From assembly GCF_010731115.1 (NCBI RefSeq), contig NZ_AP022616.1, positions 4,712,001 through 4,776,000 on the forward strand: a stretch of DNA of 64,000 nucleotides, given 5' to 3'. Both the position numbers and the translations under genes were made by a program. Below the pieces are notes generated by a model. It saw only the letters and a list, made by a program, of their open reading frames with translations, was not told where the DNA came from and ran no database searches. Of the stretch, positions 1 through 9,673 are shown in pieces. This DNA comes from Mycolicibacterium phocaicum (GTDB lineage Bacteria > Actinomycetota > Actinomycetes > Mycobacteriales > Mycobacteriaceae). Positions within the stretch are counted from its first letter, which is position 1; each line of letters begins with the position of its first letter.

Positions 1-76
1 CCGAGTGATGCGGGCGAGACGATGGCGCGCAGAAGGCGGCGAGCCGGGCGGCTGGCGCCTCACACCGCTTAGGCGA

Positions 77-167
77 CCTAACCGTTGAGGATCAGACGGC
101 GCGGGCGGGGCCCGAGTCGGGGCCGGGTGGGCACGAACCACCGAGCCCACCTAACCGTCGAGGATCA
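77..167. repeat. 18-bp near-perfect direct repeat
   Basis: CCTAACCGTTGAGGATCA at 77-94 recurs at 150-167 with a single difference (T to C), 73 bp apart. On the minus strand each copy reads as Ile-Leu-Asn/Asp-Gly followed by a TAG stop, so one copy may be the end of an upstream reading frame duplicated with its stop. The rest of bases 1-170, downstream of the mmpL stop, shows no gene that I can support. Confidence 0.5.
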
Positions 168-170
168 CCG

Positions 171-3100
171 CTACGAATGCGCGGTCGGCTTACTCGGCCA
201 CCAGATGCGGTTGCCGATCATGGCCATGGCGGCAGGAACCAGCACGGTGCGGACCAGCGTGATGTCGATGAGCAGGCCGACGCCGATGGTGAAGCCGATC
301 TGCAGCAGGTTGATCACGCGCCCGGTCATCAGCGCGAACATGGTGAGCGCGAAGACGATTCCGGCGGTGGTGATGACGCTGCCGGTGCTGCCGAAGCTGC
401 GCATGATGCCGCGGATCATGCCGTCAGCCGACTCGTCGCGGATGCGGGCGGCGAACAGCATGCTGTAGTCCGCTCCGACCGCGATGAGTGCCATGAAGGA
501 CACCGGGAACACTGACCAGTCCACGTCGACCCCGATGAGGTGCTGCCAGACCAGGACGCTGACTCCGGCTGCTGCGGCGAACGACAGCGTGACGACCGCG
601 ACCATGAACACCGGCGCGACGATGCTGCGCAGCAGCGCGATCAACACCAGCAGCACACCCAGGATCGCGACGATGCCGTACAGGGCGAAGTCGTGCCACA
701 CCTGGTCGCGCATGTCTGCCGACAGTGAGGCCAAGCCGGTGCTCGCGAAACGTGCTGTCTGCAAAGAGGTTCCGGTTGCGGCCTCGGTCGCCGCCGGCGC
801 CAGCGCGCGGGAGGCATCAAGGGCCTGGGCGCTGTACGGGTTGATCTTCCAGATGACGAGCATGCGCGCCGTCTTGCCGTCTGGGGAGAACAGCAGGTCC
901 TGTGCGGCCCGGAACGCCGGGTCGGAAAAGCCTTGCGGCGGAAGGTAGAAGCCCGATGCCGGGCCGTCGCCGGTGTGCGTGCTCAGGGTCGTCAGGTAGT
1001 CCGTCGCCTGGCCGAGACCGTCGGTGAGGCGTCCTGACATGTTGACGACCTGGTCCACGCCGCCCTTGACCTGGTCGAGCCCGACGGCGAGTCGGGTCAT
1101 CCCGACGCTGAGCTGGTCCGCGCCGCGCACGAGTTCGGTCAGCTGGGTGCGGGCCTGGGCCGGCGAACCGCCGGGCAGGTTCGACACCATTTTCTGCAAG
1201 GTGGCCAACGCATTTCGGATTGCGGGCTCGGCGGCCCGCACCTTCTCGACGGTCACCTGCGGGACGGCGGAGAGTCGCTGGGCCTGCAGCAGCGCGCGGC
1301 TGACCGCGCCGTTGGAGATGGCGTCGAGGTCGGCGATGTCCGCGCGGGCCCGGCTGCAGACCGGGTTCATCAGGCAGTCGGGGCCGGGCTGCGGATCCAG
1401 TGCAGAGCCGAGCGCCGAACTCACCATCCGGCCGGCATCGGCGACCTGTGCGTTGCCGTCGATGGCCTGTAGTGCCGCGTCGAGCAATCCGGTGGAGGAG
1501 CTGAGATCGGCCAGTGCCGAACGGACGTCCACCGTGCCGTCGGTGAGCGTCGACAATCCGGCGCCGGCAGCCTGGTACCCGTCGAGCACCTGATGTGCCA
1601 GCCCGGTCACCTGCCGGATACCCGAAACCAATTGGGGAATCTGGGTCACCGCGGAGGCGGCGCCGTCGCGCAGCTGGGCCGCGCCAGAGTCCAGCCGGTG
1701 AATGTCGGGCACCGCCTTGTTGACCTGGTTCTTGGCATCGCCGAGCCGGTCGGCCACGATGCCGGCCTGATAGCCGATGGTGGTCTGCGGCAACTGCTTT
1801 CCGGCCGGCCGGGTCATCGAGCGGACATAGGCGATCTCGGGCATCCCCGAGAGCCGACCCGCGACGCGGTCGAGCGCGGCCAGGTCGTCGGTGTTCCGCA
1901 TGTCATGGTCGGCCGAGACGATCAGGTATTCCGGTGCCGCCTCGTTGACGCCCCAGTGCGCATAGGTCTTCTCGTAACCGATGGCGCTCTCGGTGTCGTC
2001 GAGCTGCATGGCGTTCTCGTCGAAGTTCACCCGGAAGGTGGTGAGAACCGATGCGGCACTGAGCAACAGCACCAGTGATGCGGTCACCAGCACGCCCGAC
2101 CGGCGAATCATGGTCGACCCGATCCGGCGCCATCGGCGGTCGTTGAGGGGCCGGGGTTCGGCCAGGCCGCGGCGTCCGAGGATCGACAGCAGCGCGTAGG
2201 GCAGGGACATCGAGACTGCCAGGCCGACGACGATGGCGATGGCGATCGGCGGGCCGGCCGCCTTGAACATGCCCAGCTCGGTGAATCCCATGGCGGTGGC
2301 GGCCGCCGCGATGGTCAGCATCGAGGCGATCAGGATGCCCGAAACCCGCTGTCCGGCTTGCGCTATCGCGTCGATGACGGGCACCTGGCTACGCCGGGCT
2401 TCGTGATAGCCGGCCAGGATGAAGATGGCGTAGTCGGTGGCGGCGCCGAGCAGCATCGCGGTCATCAGCGCGATGGTGAAGTTCGAGACGGTGAGGACTC
2501 CCGTCATGCCGAGCCACGACACGATCGGTCGCGCCACACCGAGAGCGACGCCGATGGTCAGCAGGGGAATCATCGCGGTCGCCAGGGACCGGTAAACGAC
2601 CAGCAACACGAGCGTGATCAGCAGGACCGACACCACGGTGATGATCAGCAGGGAAAAGTCCATGGCGCTGAACAGATCTGCCAACGTCGGCGACGGTCCG
2701 GTGAGGTAGACGCCGACGCCGGGAGGTTTGGGCAGCGCCTGGAGCTGATCGCGGATCGCGATGGTGTTCTGGTGCGCCCGAGTGGATCCCACGTCGCCGG
2801 TGCCGGCGAGGACGAGGTTGATCGCCTTGCGGTCCGGGCTGAGGGCGATGTCACGCAACTGCGGATTGTCATAGGTGTCAAGGACGTAGGCGACGTTGGT
2901 CTTGTCGCGCTGCAACGTGGTGACGATGTTCCGGTACAGGGCCTCGTCGGCCGCGCTGATGCCGTTCTCGTCGACCAGCACCACGCTGCCGACGGCGGAC
3001 GACCGGGGGACGCCGAAGGCGTCGGACATCTCCCGAAGGGTCTGCGCGGCCTTGATGTTGGCGGGCATGAACGGCGCGGAGTGGGCGGCGACCGTCTGCT

Positions 3101-3221
3101 CGAGCTGCGGGATGGCTGCGTTGAGGATGCCGGCCATCGCAACCCAGAAGCCGATGACCAACCATGCCCATTTGGCGCAGAAACGGCTGGTAGCGGCGAA
3201 AAACCTGCTGTTGTGTCCCAC
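171..3221 (-). CDS. MmpL-family RND transporter
   Basis: Inner-membrane RND transporter of the mycobacterial MmpL type, which uses proton motive force to export lipids, siderophores or drugs; the substrate here is unknown. The 1016-residue protein has an N-terminal membrane helix, a first periplasmic domain, a block of helices, a long second periplasmic loop (about 400-790) and a second helix block. The Asp-Tyr proton-relay pairs expected of MmpL proteins are present at D263-Y264 (GAATDYAIF) and D918-Y919 (VGADYSMLF). The start is GTG at 3221 with a GAGGGGG ribosome site upstream. It is transcribed away from the TetR gene at 3335, and operator-like sites lie between them, so repression by that TetR is likely. 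No MmpS partner gene is seen nearby. Confidence 0.93.
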   Translation of the reverse strand: MGHNSRFFAATSRFCAKWAWLVIGFWVAMAGILNAAIPQLEQTVAAHSAPFMPANIKAAQTLREMSDAFGVPRSSAVGSVVLVDENGISAADEALYRNIVTTLQRDKTNVAYVLDTYDNPQLRDIALSPDRKAINLVLAGTGDVGSTRAHQNTIAIRDQLQALPKPPGVGVYLTGPSPTLADLFSAMDFSLLIITVVSVLLITLVLLVVYRSLATAMIPLLTIGVALGVARPIVSWLGMTGVLTVSNFTIALMTAMLLGAATDYAIFILAGYHEARRSQVPVIDAIAQAGQRVSGILIASMLTIAAAATAMGFTELGMFKAAGPPIAIAIVVGLAVSMSLPYALLSILGRRGLAEPRPLNDRRWRRIGSTMIRRSGVLVTASLVLLLSAASVLTTFRVNFDENAMQLDDTESAIGYEKTYAHWGVNEAAPEYLIVSADHDMRNTDDLAALDRVAGRLSGMPEIAYVRSMTRPAGKQLPQTTIGYQAGIVADRLGDAKNQVNKAVPDIHRLDSGAAQLRDGAASAVTQIPQLVSGIRQVTGLAHQVLDGYQAAGAGLSTLTDGTVDVRSALADLSSSTGLLDAALQAIDGNAQVADAGRMVSSALGSALDPQPGPDCLMNPVCSRARADIADLDAISNGAVSRALLQAQRLSAVPQVTVEKVRAAEPAIRNALATLQKMVSNLPGGSPAQARTQLTELVRGADQLSVGMTRLAVGLDQVKGGVDQVVNMSGRLTDGLGQATDYLTTLSTHTGDGPASGFYLPPQGFSDPAFRAAQDLLFSPDGKTARMLVIWKINPYSAQALDASRALAPAATEAATGTSLQTARFASTGLASLSADMRDQVWHDFALYGIVAILGVLLVLIALLRSIVAPVFMVAVVTLSFAAAAGVSVLVWQHLIGVDVDWSVFPVSFMALIAVGADYSMLFAARIRDESADGMIRGIMRSFGSTGSVITTAGIVFALTMFALMTGRVINLLQIGFTIGVGLLIDITLVRTVLVPAAMAMIGNRIWWPSKPTAHS

Positions 3222-3249
3222 CCGGACCCCCTCGATTCGAGACCGGAAC

Positions 3250-3301
3250 TACACCGTTCGGTCTACTATTGAGGGCAGACGCTAGTAGACCGATTGGTAT
3301 G
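3250..3301. promoter_or_regulatory. Paired LmrA/YxaF-type TetR operators
   Basis: CGGTCTACTA (3259-3268) and TAGTAGACCG (3283-3292) form a perfect 10-bp inverted repeat separated by 14 bp. Each half also sits in a smaller imperfect palindrome: TACACCGTTCGGTCTA (3250-3265) and TAGACCGATTGGTATG (3286-3301). Both resemble the TAGACC-n4-GGTCTA box of LmrA/YxaF-like repressors, which fits the PGGK-type TetR encoded next to it. The sites lie between the divergent mmpL and TetR starts. Confidence 0.7.
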
Positions 3302-3334
3302 CAAACAATGGCGTAGGACAGGGAGTTACATCAC

Positions 3335-3895
3335 ATGAGTGCCCGGGATCGGCTCGTCGTCACAGCCATCGATCTGATTCGGCGCCAGGGCGTCGCAGCG
3401 ACGGGGCTCAGCCAGTTACTCGAACGCAGTGGTGCCGCGCGCCGTTCGCTCTACCTGAATTTCCCGGGCGGCAAGGCGGAACTCGTCGCCGATGCGACCG
3501 TGACGGCCGGCAACACGCTGGCCGAGGGCATCGACCAACTGATCGGGGAACGAGGCCCGGTCGGGGCGGTCCGGGCCTTCATCGAGATGTGGATTGCGAA
3601 CCTGGCCAGCGGTGACTTCGAGGTGGGCTGCCCGATCGTGGCTGCGGCACTCGGCCGCAGCGAGGCGCCGGCGGCCGCCGACGCCGCCGGTGAGGTCTTC
3701 CTGGACTGGGAGCGTCGAATCGCCGCCGGGCTCGAAACCGCGGGGTTGTCAGCCGATGACGCCGCTCGCCAGGCGACGCTGACGGTCGCCGCGGTGGAGG
3801 GTGCCATCGTCATGGCGCAGGCAACCAAGTCGGACGTGCCGCTACGCCGTGTCGAGGCGGCGCTTGTCGAGTCGGTGGAGCAGCACCTGAATTAG
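3335..3895 (+). CDS. TetR repressor, LmrA/YxaF-like
   Basis: A 186-residue TetR-family DNA-binding regulator. The N-terminal helix-turn-helix (about residues 5-50, with GVAATGLSQLLERSGAARR) is followed by SLYLNFPGGKAELV; the FPGGK motif marks the LmrA/YxaF subgroup, whose members repress multidrug exporters. The rest is an all-helical ligand-binding domain. ATG at 3335 is preceded by GGGAG. It is divergent from mmpL and probably represses both genes through the inverted repeats at 3250-3301. Its 3' end overlaps the convergent esterase gene by 4 bp. The inducing ligand cannot be inferred. Confidence 0.9.
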   Translation: MSARDRLVVTAIDLIRRQGVAATGLSQLLERSGAARRSLYLNFPGGKAELVADATVTAGNTLAEGIDQLIGERGPVGAVRAFIEMWIANLASGDFEVGCPIVAAALGRSEAPAAADAAGEVFLDWERRIAAGLETAGLSADDAARQATLTVAAVEGAIVMAQATKSDVPLRRVEAALVESVEQHLN

Positions 3896-4881
3896 GCGGA
3901 CTTTGCCGGGGCCGTGCCCGCCAGGCAGTCGGCGATGAAACCGGCCATGCGCGCGTAGGCCCGGCGGCTCTCGGGCAGTCCGGGGAATATGGCCGGGAAC
4001 GCGTGGACCTGACTGGGCCAGGCCGCGACCTCGCACTTGCGTCCGGCCTCGTGCAGTTTGTCCTGCATCCGCTCGGCGTCGCACAACAGTGACTCCGTCT
4101 CGGAGGCGACGATCAGCGACGGCGGCATCGAATCCATCGGACCGGAAACCGGCTCCAATTCGTCGAGATTGCCGGCGGGACAGATGCGTTCGGTTATGAC
4201 CGGGAAGCCGGCGGCGATCCCGAAGACGTCCGTCGCCGCGGTCGAATGCGCAGTGCGTGCGGCGTTGTCCAATTCCAGCAGAGGTGAAATGCCGACCACC
4301 CCTGCGGGACTCGGGAGCCCGTGCTTCGGCGCCTGCTGCGCGGTCGCGAACGCCAGGAATCCGCCGGCCGAGTCACCGGCGAGGATGACCTTGGCCGGAT
4401 CGACGCCCAGACTCAGCAGGTGGCGGTAAGCGCTCAGGCAGTCCTGGATGGTCGTCTCCAGGTCGACCTCGGGGTACTGCCGATATTCGATGTGTACCAA
4501 CGGCAATCGCGTGACGCGCGAGAGCGCCGCGACGGCGCGCAGGTGGGTGTTCAGATCGCCGAGGACGAACCCGCCGCCGTGGAAATACAGGATGACCCCG
4601 TCGGTGATGGGCGCGTCGAGGTCTGACGGCGACACCCATTCGACCGGCAGGCCGTTCCAGTTTTCGGCGACCAGTCGGAAGCCGCGCGGTGGCCGACGAC
4701 GCTGCAGGCTGGCCAACTTGTTGACATTGCGTCCCACCCGCACGATCCGCTGTGACGTCGCCTCGTACTCCGCCGTGGTCAGCGCGCGAATCAGAATGCG
4801 GGCCAACAGCAATGACGCGAAGAAGTGAATGATGCGCGCGCGCAGGCTGGCCGGCTCGGCGGCGTGACTGACCGCGCTCAC
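3892..4881 (-). CDS. Alpha/beta hydrolase (HSL-type Lip esterase)
   Basis: A 329-residue serine esterase of the hormone-sensitive-lipase group, related to the mycobacterial Lip family. The oxyanion-hole motif HGGG is at 101-104 and the nucleophile elbow GDSAGG at 169-174 (Ser171); the catalytic His is probably H293 (SQVHAFP). The first ~35 residues are helical and hydrophobic but not a clear signal peptide. The GTG start at 4881 overlaps the xthA stop (GTGA), so it is the last gene of the jetABC-xthA operon. The position resembles that of Rv0426c in M. tuberculosis, but the product type appears different. The acyl substrate is unknown. Confidence 0.88.
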   Translation of the reverse strand: MSAVSHAAEPASLRARIIHFFASLLLARILIRALTTAEYEATSQRIVRVGRNVNKLASLQRRRPPRGFRLVAENWNGLPVEWVSPSDLDAPITDGVILYFHGGGFVLGDLNTHLRAVAALSRVTRLPLVHIEYRQYPEVDLETTIQDCLSAYRHLLSLGVDPAKVILAGDSAGGFLAFATAQQAPKHGLPSPAGVVGISPLLELDNAARTAHSTAATDVFGIAAGFPVITERICPAGNLDELEPVSGPMDSMPPSLIVASETESLLCDAERMQDKLHEAGRKCEVAAWPSQVHAFPAIFPGLPESRRAYARMAGFIADCLAGTAPAKSA

Positions 4882-5663
4882 GGCGCCAACTCCACCAGCA
4901 CCGGCGCGTGATCGCTGGGCTGCTTGCCTTTTCGCTCCTCGCGGACGATCTCGCCGTGCGTGACGCGTGCCGCGAATTCCGGCGAGCCCAGCACGAAGTC
5001 GATGCGCATGCCCTGCTTCTTGGGGAACCGCAGCTGGGTGTAATCCCAGTAGGTGTAGACGCCCGGACCCGGGGTGAACGGGCGGACCACGTCCGCGAAG
5101 CCGGCGTCGTTGATGGCGCGGAACGCCGCGCGCTCCGGCTCGGAGACGTGCGTCGAGTTCGCGAACACCGCCATGTCCCAGACGTCCTCATCGGTCGGCG
5201 CGATGTTCCAGTCGCCCATGAGAGCCAACGGCAGCGACGGGTCGTCGGCCAGCCAGCCGGTCGCGGTGTCCCGCAGCGCGGCAAGCCATTTCAGCTTGTA
5301 GGGCAAGTGGGGATCAACCAGCGTCCGGCCGTTGGGCACATACAGGCTCCACAACCGGACCCCGCCGCAGGTGGCACCGATGGCACGCGCCTCGTCGGCG
5401 TCCTGCCACTGCGGTTGGCCGTCGAAACCGATCTGCACGTCCTCGATTCCGACCCGGGACGCGATGGCCACGCCGTTCCACTGGCTGTGGCCGACGTGCG
5501 CGACTTCATAACCGAGCGCCGCGAACGGCATCGTCGGGAACTGCTCGTCCTTGCACTTGGTCTCCTGCATCGCGAGCACGTCCACGTCCGCGCGGGACAG
5601 CCAGTCCGTGACCCGGTCGACCCGGGTGCGGATGGAGTTGACGTTCCAGGTGGCGATACGCAT
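4878..5663 (-). CDS. xthA: Exodeoxyribonuclease III / AP endonuclease
   Basis: DNA-repair nuclease of the ExoIII/XthA family, which incises abasic sites and trims 3' ends. At 261 residues it has the usual length. Visible active-site motifs are WNVNSIR (6-12), QETK with metal-binding Glu34, GDWNIAPTDEDV in the middle, and PSDHAP at the end (Asp251-His252). It corresponds to Rv0427c. Only 10 bp separate it from the upstream jetC stop, and its stop overlaps the esterase start, so it is probably co-transcribed with the condensin genes. Its conservation at this locus suggests it is the housekeeping enzyme and not a dedicated defence nuclease. Confidence 0.95.
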   Translation of the reverse strand: MRIATWNVNSIRTRVDRVTDWLSRADVDVLAMQETKCKDEQFPTMPFAALGYEVAHVGHSQWNGVAIASRVGIEDVQIGFDGQPQWQDADEARAIGATCGGVRLWSLYVPNGRTLVDPHLPYKLKWLAALRDTATGWLADDPSLPLALMGDWNIAPTDEDVWDMAVFANSTHVSEPERAAFRAINDAGFADVVRPFTPGPGVYTYWDYTQLRFPKKQGMRIDFVLGSPEFAARVTHGEIVREERKGKQPSDHAPVLVELAP

Positions 5664-5673
5664 GACGCTCCGA

Positions 5674-8600
5674 TCAGACAGGCTCGGGGACTTTCAGTTC
5701 CCGACGTAGGGCGGTGAAGTCGGTGATGGTCTTGGTGGCGACGTTCGCGACCGGCCGGGCGTTGCGGCCAGTGGCCTCGGACTTGGACACCATCACCACG
5801 CCGTCGATGTACGGCTGAATGGTGGTGGCGTTCTGCACTGTCGCGACGATCACCAGCTGGAAGCCGAACTTGCGGAACGCCTGCAGCGCCTGCGAGGCGA
5901 ACTGCGGGTCGGACTTGGAGAACGCCTCGTCGAGCATCAGCTGCGCGAAAACCGGCTTGTTGTCGCCGCTTTCGGGGTTGGCCAGGTTGAAGCTGAGCGC
6001 CCCGGCCAGGCAGAAGGCCATCAGCTTCTCCTGCTCGCCACCGGAGTTGTCGCCGGCGTTGCTGTGTGTGCGGATCAGTTCGCCGCTGGCGACGTCCCAC
6101 TCGGCGCAGTCGAACGTGAACCGGTTCCGCACGTCGAGCGCATCGCGGGTCCAGGCACGGTCCTCGGGGTTGTTGCCCGCCAACCGGTTTCGCAACCGCA
6201 GGATGTCGGCGTACTGCTCGAGGATCGCCTTCTTGTCGCCCAGCCCCACCTCGGCGATGCGCCGGGAGATGGCCTTGACGATGTCGGTCAGCTCGGAGAC
6301 CGCCGCCATGCTGCGCGGGTTGGCGCGCAGCGTCAGCCGGGTGCCGCGGTTGAATTCCACCGCGCCCAGACCGGTGTTGACGCGGTCGATCTGCTCGCTG
6401 ATCCGCCGGGTCTCCTGCTCGGCGACGCGGTGCAGGGTGAGGATCGCGTCGGGCGCCTGCTCGGTGATCAGTCGCATCATGCGGTCGTAGGCGTCGGGCA
6501 ACTCGCGCTCGTCGATGTGACGGCAGACCGCCACGTAGTCGTATATGCGCTCGTCGAAATCGTCCGAGTCGTTCGGAATCGCATCCGGGAAAGACGCGTC
6601 GAACGTCGCGACGATGCGCGACAGCTCCTCGTAGGAGCGCCGGCGGCTCTCGGTGAGCTGGTCGCGTTCGCGGCGGATGGCCGCGAACAGCGCCTCGCGG
6701 TGCGGCTCGGGGTTGAGCAGTTCCAGCGGCACCGGGACGTCAGCGGCGTAGCGGCGCAACAGATCTGTGGCCTGCTCCGACACCGTAACGGGGGAGAGCC
6801 GGTCCTGCAGATCCATCAGCTTGGTCCGGCGGGCGTCGAGATCGTCGCGTCGCGTCTGGATCGCGCCGCGCCGGGTCATCAGGGTCTGGATGTCGACCCA
6901 GCACTCCTCGGCGCGCGCCGACAGTGCCTCGATGTCGGGATGGTCGGCCAGCAGCAGCTCGTACTGCTCGCGCAGCCGATCGGCATGGCCCTCGGCGGTG
7001 TCGGTGTCGATCTGGCTCCACTGCGGGAACTGCTCGTAGACGGCCTTGCATGCCGCGGCCCGGTCGCGCCAGCGTTGCCGTTGCGCCGCAATCTCATCCG
7101 CGGCGCGGCGGGCGGTGTTGAAGGCCTCCTCGGCCTCGGTGAGTTCGGCGTGCAGCGCCTCCAGTTTGGCGCCGATGTCACCCTGGTAGATGTACTCGGA
7201 CGGCTTGATCGGACGCCGGTCGTCCTTGATGGCCAGCCGGTCGGAGTCCTTGTACAACCCCGTGTCGGTGACGGCGCGGCGGAAGCGCACGAACACGTCG
7301 GGGGTGTCCACACAGATGTGGTCACCGGCCGCGGCGATCACATCGGCGGCCTCGGCGGCGCAGGGATGCTTCGGTTTGACCAGGAACAGCTTGCCCGCCA
7401 ACGTGTTCGGCTCGGCCTCGCGTCCCGAGGCGCCGGCCCGCACGTGGTGCAGCGCCAGCCGTCCGCGCATGTTGGTCTCGTTGACGAACCGCAGCACCTT
7501 GGCGTAGTGCTGATCCGGCACCAGCAGCCGCAGACCCACCCCGCGCAGCACCTTCTCCACCGCGAGCCGCCAGCGGGAGTGCTCGGGCTGCAAGTCGAAA
7601 AGTTCGGCGACATAGGGCAGTTCGGCGGGGTCGATACCGACGCCCGCGCAGATGTGGTCCCGCATCGTCACAGCGGACTCGGGCAGCGCAGAGCCGACGT
7701 GCTCGACGCGCTTGAGTTCCTTGGCCGCGTTGTCGCGCAGGATCCGCGCCGACTTCTGTGCGTACTCCGCGTCGGTGGACGCATCGCGCCCCCACTCGAG
7801 CTTGCCCAGCATCTCGGTGGCCTGCCGGGTGAGCTCCTCGCGCAGGTTCCAGAATTCGTCGGCCGTATCGGGCACTTCGACGCCGAGAGCCGCGACCATC
7901 TCCTCGTAGGCCGCGCGCCGCCGGGCCACGTCGTCGGCCTGCGCTTCGGCGGCATTGACCTGGGCCTGCAGCGGGCCGACGTTCGCCGATGCGCCGTTGA
8001 TCTGGGCGTTGAGCGAATCACCTTCGGCCTTGGCCAGATTCAGCTGCCGCGTCAGGTCGGCGTTCTCGTTCTCCAGCTGGTCGATGGTCGCATCGAGCGT
8101 CTCGATCTCCGCGGGGCAGTGCCGGAGCCGCACATGATCGGTGTAGGCCCGCACCATCGGCAGGTCGACCAGGTCGATGATGCCGAGGTCGGTCGACTCG
8201 GAGGCGTAGCGCACCTGGATGGCCTCGATGTCACCGAGGATCTTGCGCTTGCGCTGAGCCACCGCGAGCAGTTCCCGGGCCTCGACGAGCGGATCGATCT
8301 GCTTGAGCGCCTCGGGCAGCCGGGCCAGGCTGTCCGGTTCATCCAGCATGAACTCGCGGACGAACTGCTCAAGCCCACCAACGCTTTTCAGGGACTTGGC
8401 CTTGCCGAGCAGCTGCTGTGCGGCGTCCGACGCGCGGATACCGATCGAGGCATACAGCTGCGCCAGGTACTGCGACTCGACCTTGGTCGTGAACCGCCAG
8501 CCGTCACCCTTGAACACGCCGGCATCGAACCGGCCCGCGGCCCACCGGTTGCAGACGTCCTCGATGTCCAGGTCGCCGTCGCCGATGACGAACCGGCTCG

Positions 8601-9015
8601 ACGAATCCGAACGCGATTCTCCGGTCAGCCATTTGAGCACCAGGCCCGTTATGGTGCGGCCGGTGTTGCTGGTGTAGGTCACCGCGACGGCGGACCAGGT
8701 GGTGCCTTCGCCGCGCAGGTACATCACCTGGCTGGTGCCGGCTTCGCTGCGCTGGCCCCAGGCGCCGCGGACGTACTTGTCGACGGTGCGTCGGCCCGCG
8801 CTCGAGCCGGCCGCGGTGTTGTCGCCGGACGCGTTGAAGTTGCGCCGGTTGAACGGCAGGAAGCCGAGCGAAATCGCATCCAGCAGTGACGATTTACCGC
8901 TGCCGGAGCCGCCCGCGACCAGTGAGCCGCCGGCGCTGAACGGGATGCTGTGATAACCGTCGAACACGCCCCAGTTGATGATCTGGAGCCGGGACAGGTG
9001 GAACTGCTCAGACAT
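5674..9015 (-). CDS. jetC: MksB/JetC condensin-like ATPase
   Basis: SMC-like ATPase of the MksB/JetC (MukB-type) family, the DNA-loop-extruding motor of MksBEF and Wadjet complexes. The 1113-residue protein has Walker A GGSGSGKS at 35-42, long coiled-coil arms (about 240-420 and 620-900) around a central hinge-like segment, the ABC signature SGGEQ at 991-995 and Walker B LMLDEAF with D1029-E1030. All ATPase motifs are intact. ATG at 9015 overlaps the jetB stop by 8 bp, so the genes are translationally coupled. JetC complexes compact DNA and, with JetD, cut small circular DNA; no JetD is encoded here. The EptC protein that restricts plasmids in M. smegmatis belongs to the same family. Confidence 0.92.
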   Translation of the reverse strand: MSEQFHLSRLQIINWGVFDGYHSIPFSAGGSLVAGGSGSGKSSLLDAISLGFLPFNRRNFNASGDNTAAGSSAGRRTVDKYVRGAWGQRSEAGTSQVMYLRGEGTTWSAVAVTYTSNTGRTITGLVLKWLTGESRSDSSSRFVIGDGDLDIEDVCNRWAAGRFDAGVFKGDGWRFTTKVESQYLAQLYASIGIRASDAAQQLLGKAKSLKSVGGLEQFVREFMLDEPDSLARLPEALKQIDPLVEARELLAVAQRKRKILGDIEAIQVRYASESTDLGIIDLVDLPMVRAYTDHVRLRHCPAEIETLDATIDQLENENADLTRQLNLAKAEGDSLNAQINGASANVGPLQAQVNAAEAQADDVARRRAAYEEMVAALGVEVPDTADEFWNLREELTRQATEMLGKLEWGRDASTDAEYAQKSARILRDNAAKELKRVEHVGSALPESAVTMRDHICAGVGIDPAELPYVAELFDLQPEHSRWRLAVEKVLRGVGLRLLVPDQHYAKVLRFVNETNMRGRLALHHVRAGASGREAEPNTLAGKLFLVKPKHPCAAEAADVIAAAGDHICVDTPDVFVRFRRAVTDTGLYKDSDRLAIKDDRRPIKPSEYIYQGDIGAKLEALHAELTEAEEAFNTARRAADEIAAQRQRWRDRAAACKAVYEQFPQWSQIDTDTAEGHADRLREQYELLLADHPDIEALSARAEECWVDIQTLMTRRGAIQTRRDDLDARRTKLMDLQDRLSPVTVSEQATDLLRRYAADVPVPLELLNPEPHREALFAAIRRERDQLTESRRRSYEELSRIVATFDASFPDAIPNDSDDFDERIYDYVAVCRHIDERELPDAYDRMMRLITEQAPDAILTLHRVAEQETRRISEQIDRVNTGLGAVEFNRGTRLTLRANPRSMAAVSELTDIVKAISRRIAEVGLGDKKAILEQYADILRLRNRLAGNNPEDRAWTRDALDVRNRFTFDCAEWDVASGELIRTHSNAGDNSGGEQEKLMAFCLAGALSFNLANPESGDNKPVFAQLMLDEAFSKSDPQFASQALQAFRKFGFQLVIVATVQNATTIQPYIDGVVMVSKSEATGRNARPVANVATKTITDFTALRRELKVPEPV

Positions 9016-9673
9016 CGGCTTCAGTACCTCCGCCGGTGAGTTGTTCGAACTGCTGCTGCAGCTCGGTGATCACCGAGGCCGTCATCACCGCCGTGATGAC
9101 GGGGCTCACGGTGTAGCTGTCCTCGTCGTCACGGCTACGGCGCAGGATGTCGAGACCGGTGAGGCGCGCGATGGCCCCGTCGATCCGGGCCGTGAACGTG
9201 ACTGCGTCACGGTCGGTTTCGTTCAGCACGCCGCTGAACATGCCGTGCATCTCGTCGCGGGTGATGAGGAAGCTCTGGTCACCGCCGGCGCGCATCAGCT
9301 GCGCCAGGTGCAGCGCCAGAATCGAGTCATAGGTGCCCAGAGGCTCGCGGCGCAACAGCTTGATGCCCTTGGCCGACTCGTAACGGGCCTGCTCGATGAA
9401 CGCGATGTCGACGCCCTCGGAGATGCGCAACTGCAGGTCGAGTTCGGACAACCGCACCGACAATTCGTTGCGGTACTCCAGGATCCAGCTGTAGATGTCG
9501 CGATCGGACTCGCTGCTGATGTAGCGGCGGGTCAGCAGGTGCTGCAATGCCCAGCAGGCCCGGTCCGGCATGGCGCTGACGTCGCCGTCGAAGCGTGGAC
9601 GCCGCTGCTGGACCGCGCGGCTGGTGCTGTCGACCTCGGGCAGCGAGGCGAAATCGATGGGTGAGTCAGTCAT
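9008..9673 (-). CDS. jetB: MksE/JetB accessory subunit (DUF4194)
   Basis: A 221-residue protein with the size, winged-helix-like composition and gene position of the DUF4194/MksE/JetB kleisin-associated subunit. In such complexes it binds the kleisin JetA and DNA. Recognisable family features are the segment around [15 protein letters not shown] and a C-terminal acidic-basic region ending in a Gln-rich helix. I chose ATG at 9673, giving MTDSPIDF, over an upstream extension; it overlaps the end of jetA by 8 bp, as jetC overlaps jetB. It lies between jetA and jetC in the usual type I Wadjet order. Confidence 0.86.
   Translation of the reverse strand: MTDSPIDFASLPEVDSTSRAVQQRRPRFDGDVSAMPDRACWALQHLLTRRYISSESDRDIYSWILEYRNELSVRLSELDLQLRISEGVDIAFIEQARYESAKGIKLLRREPLGTYDSILALHLAQLMRAGGDQSFLITRDEMHGMFSGVLNETDRDAVTFTARIDGAIARLTGLDILRRSRDDEDSYTVSPVITAVMTASVITELQQQFEQLTGGGTEADV

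Noticed and set aside
4878..5663. xthA as a stand-in for JetD by sequence
   Set aside because: The protein is a normal ExoIII with all its catalytic residues and orthologue position; it has no Toprim/DUF2220 features, so any functional replacement is only a hypothesis.
6064..8889. A 941-codon plus-strand open frame antisense to jetC
   Set aside because: A codon-bias shadow of a high-GC gene; the minus-strand protein has all family motifs while this frame has none.
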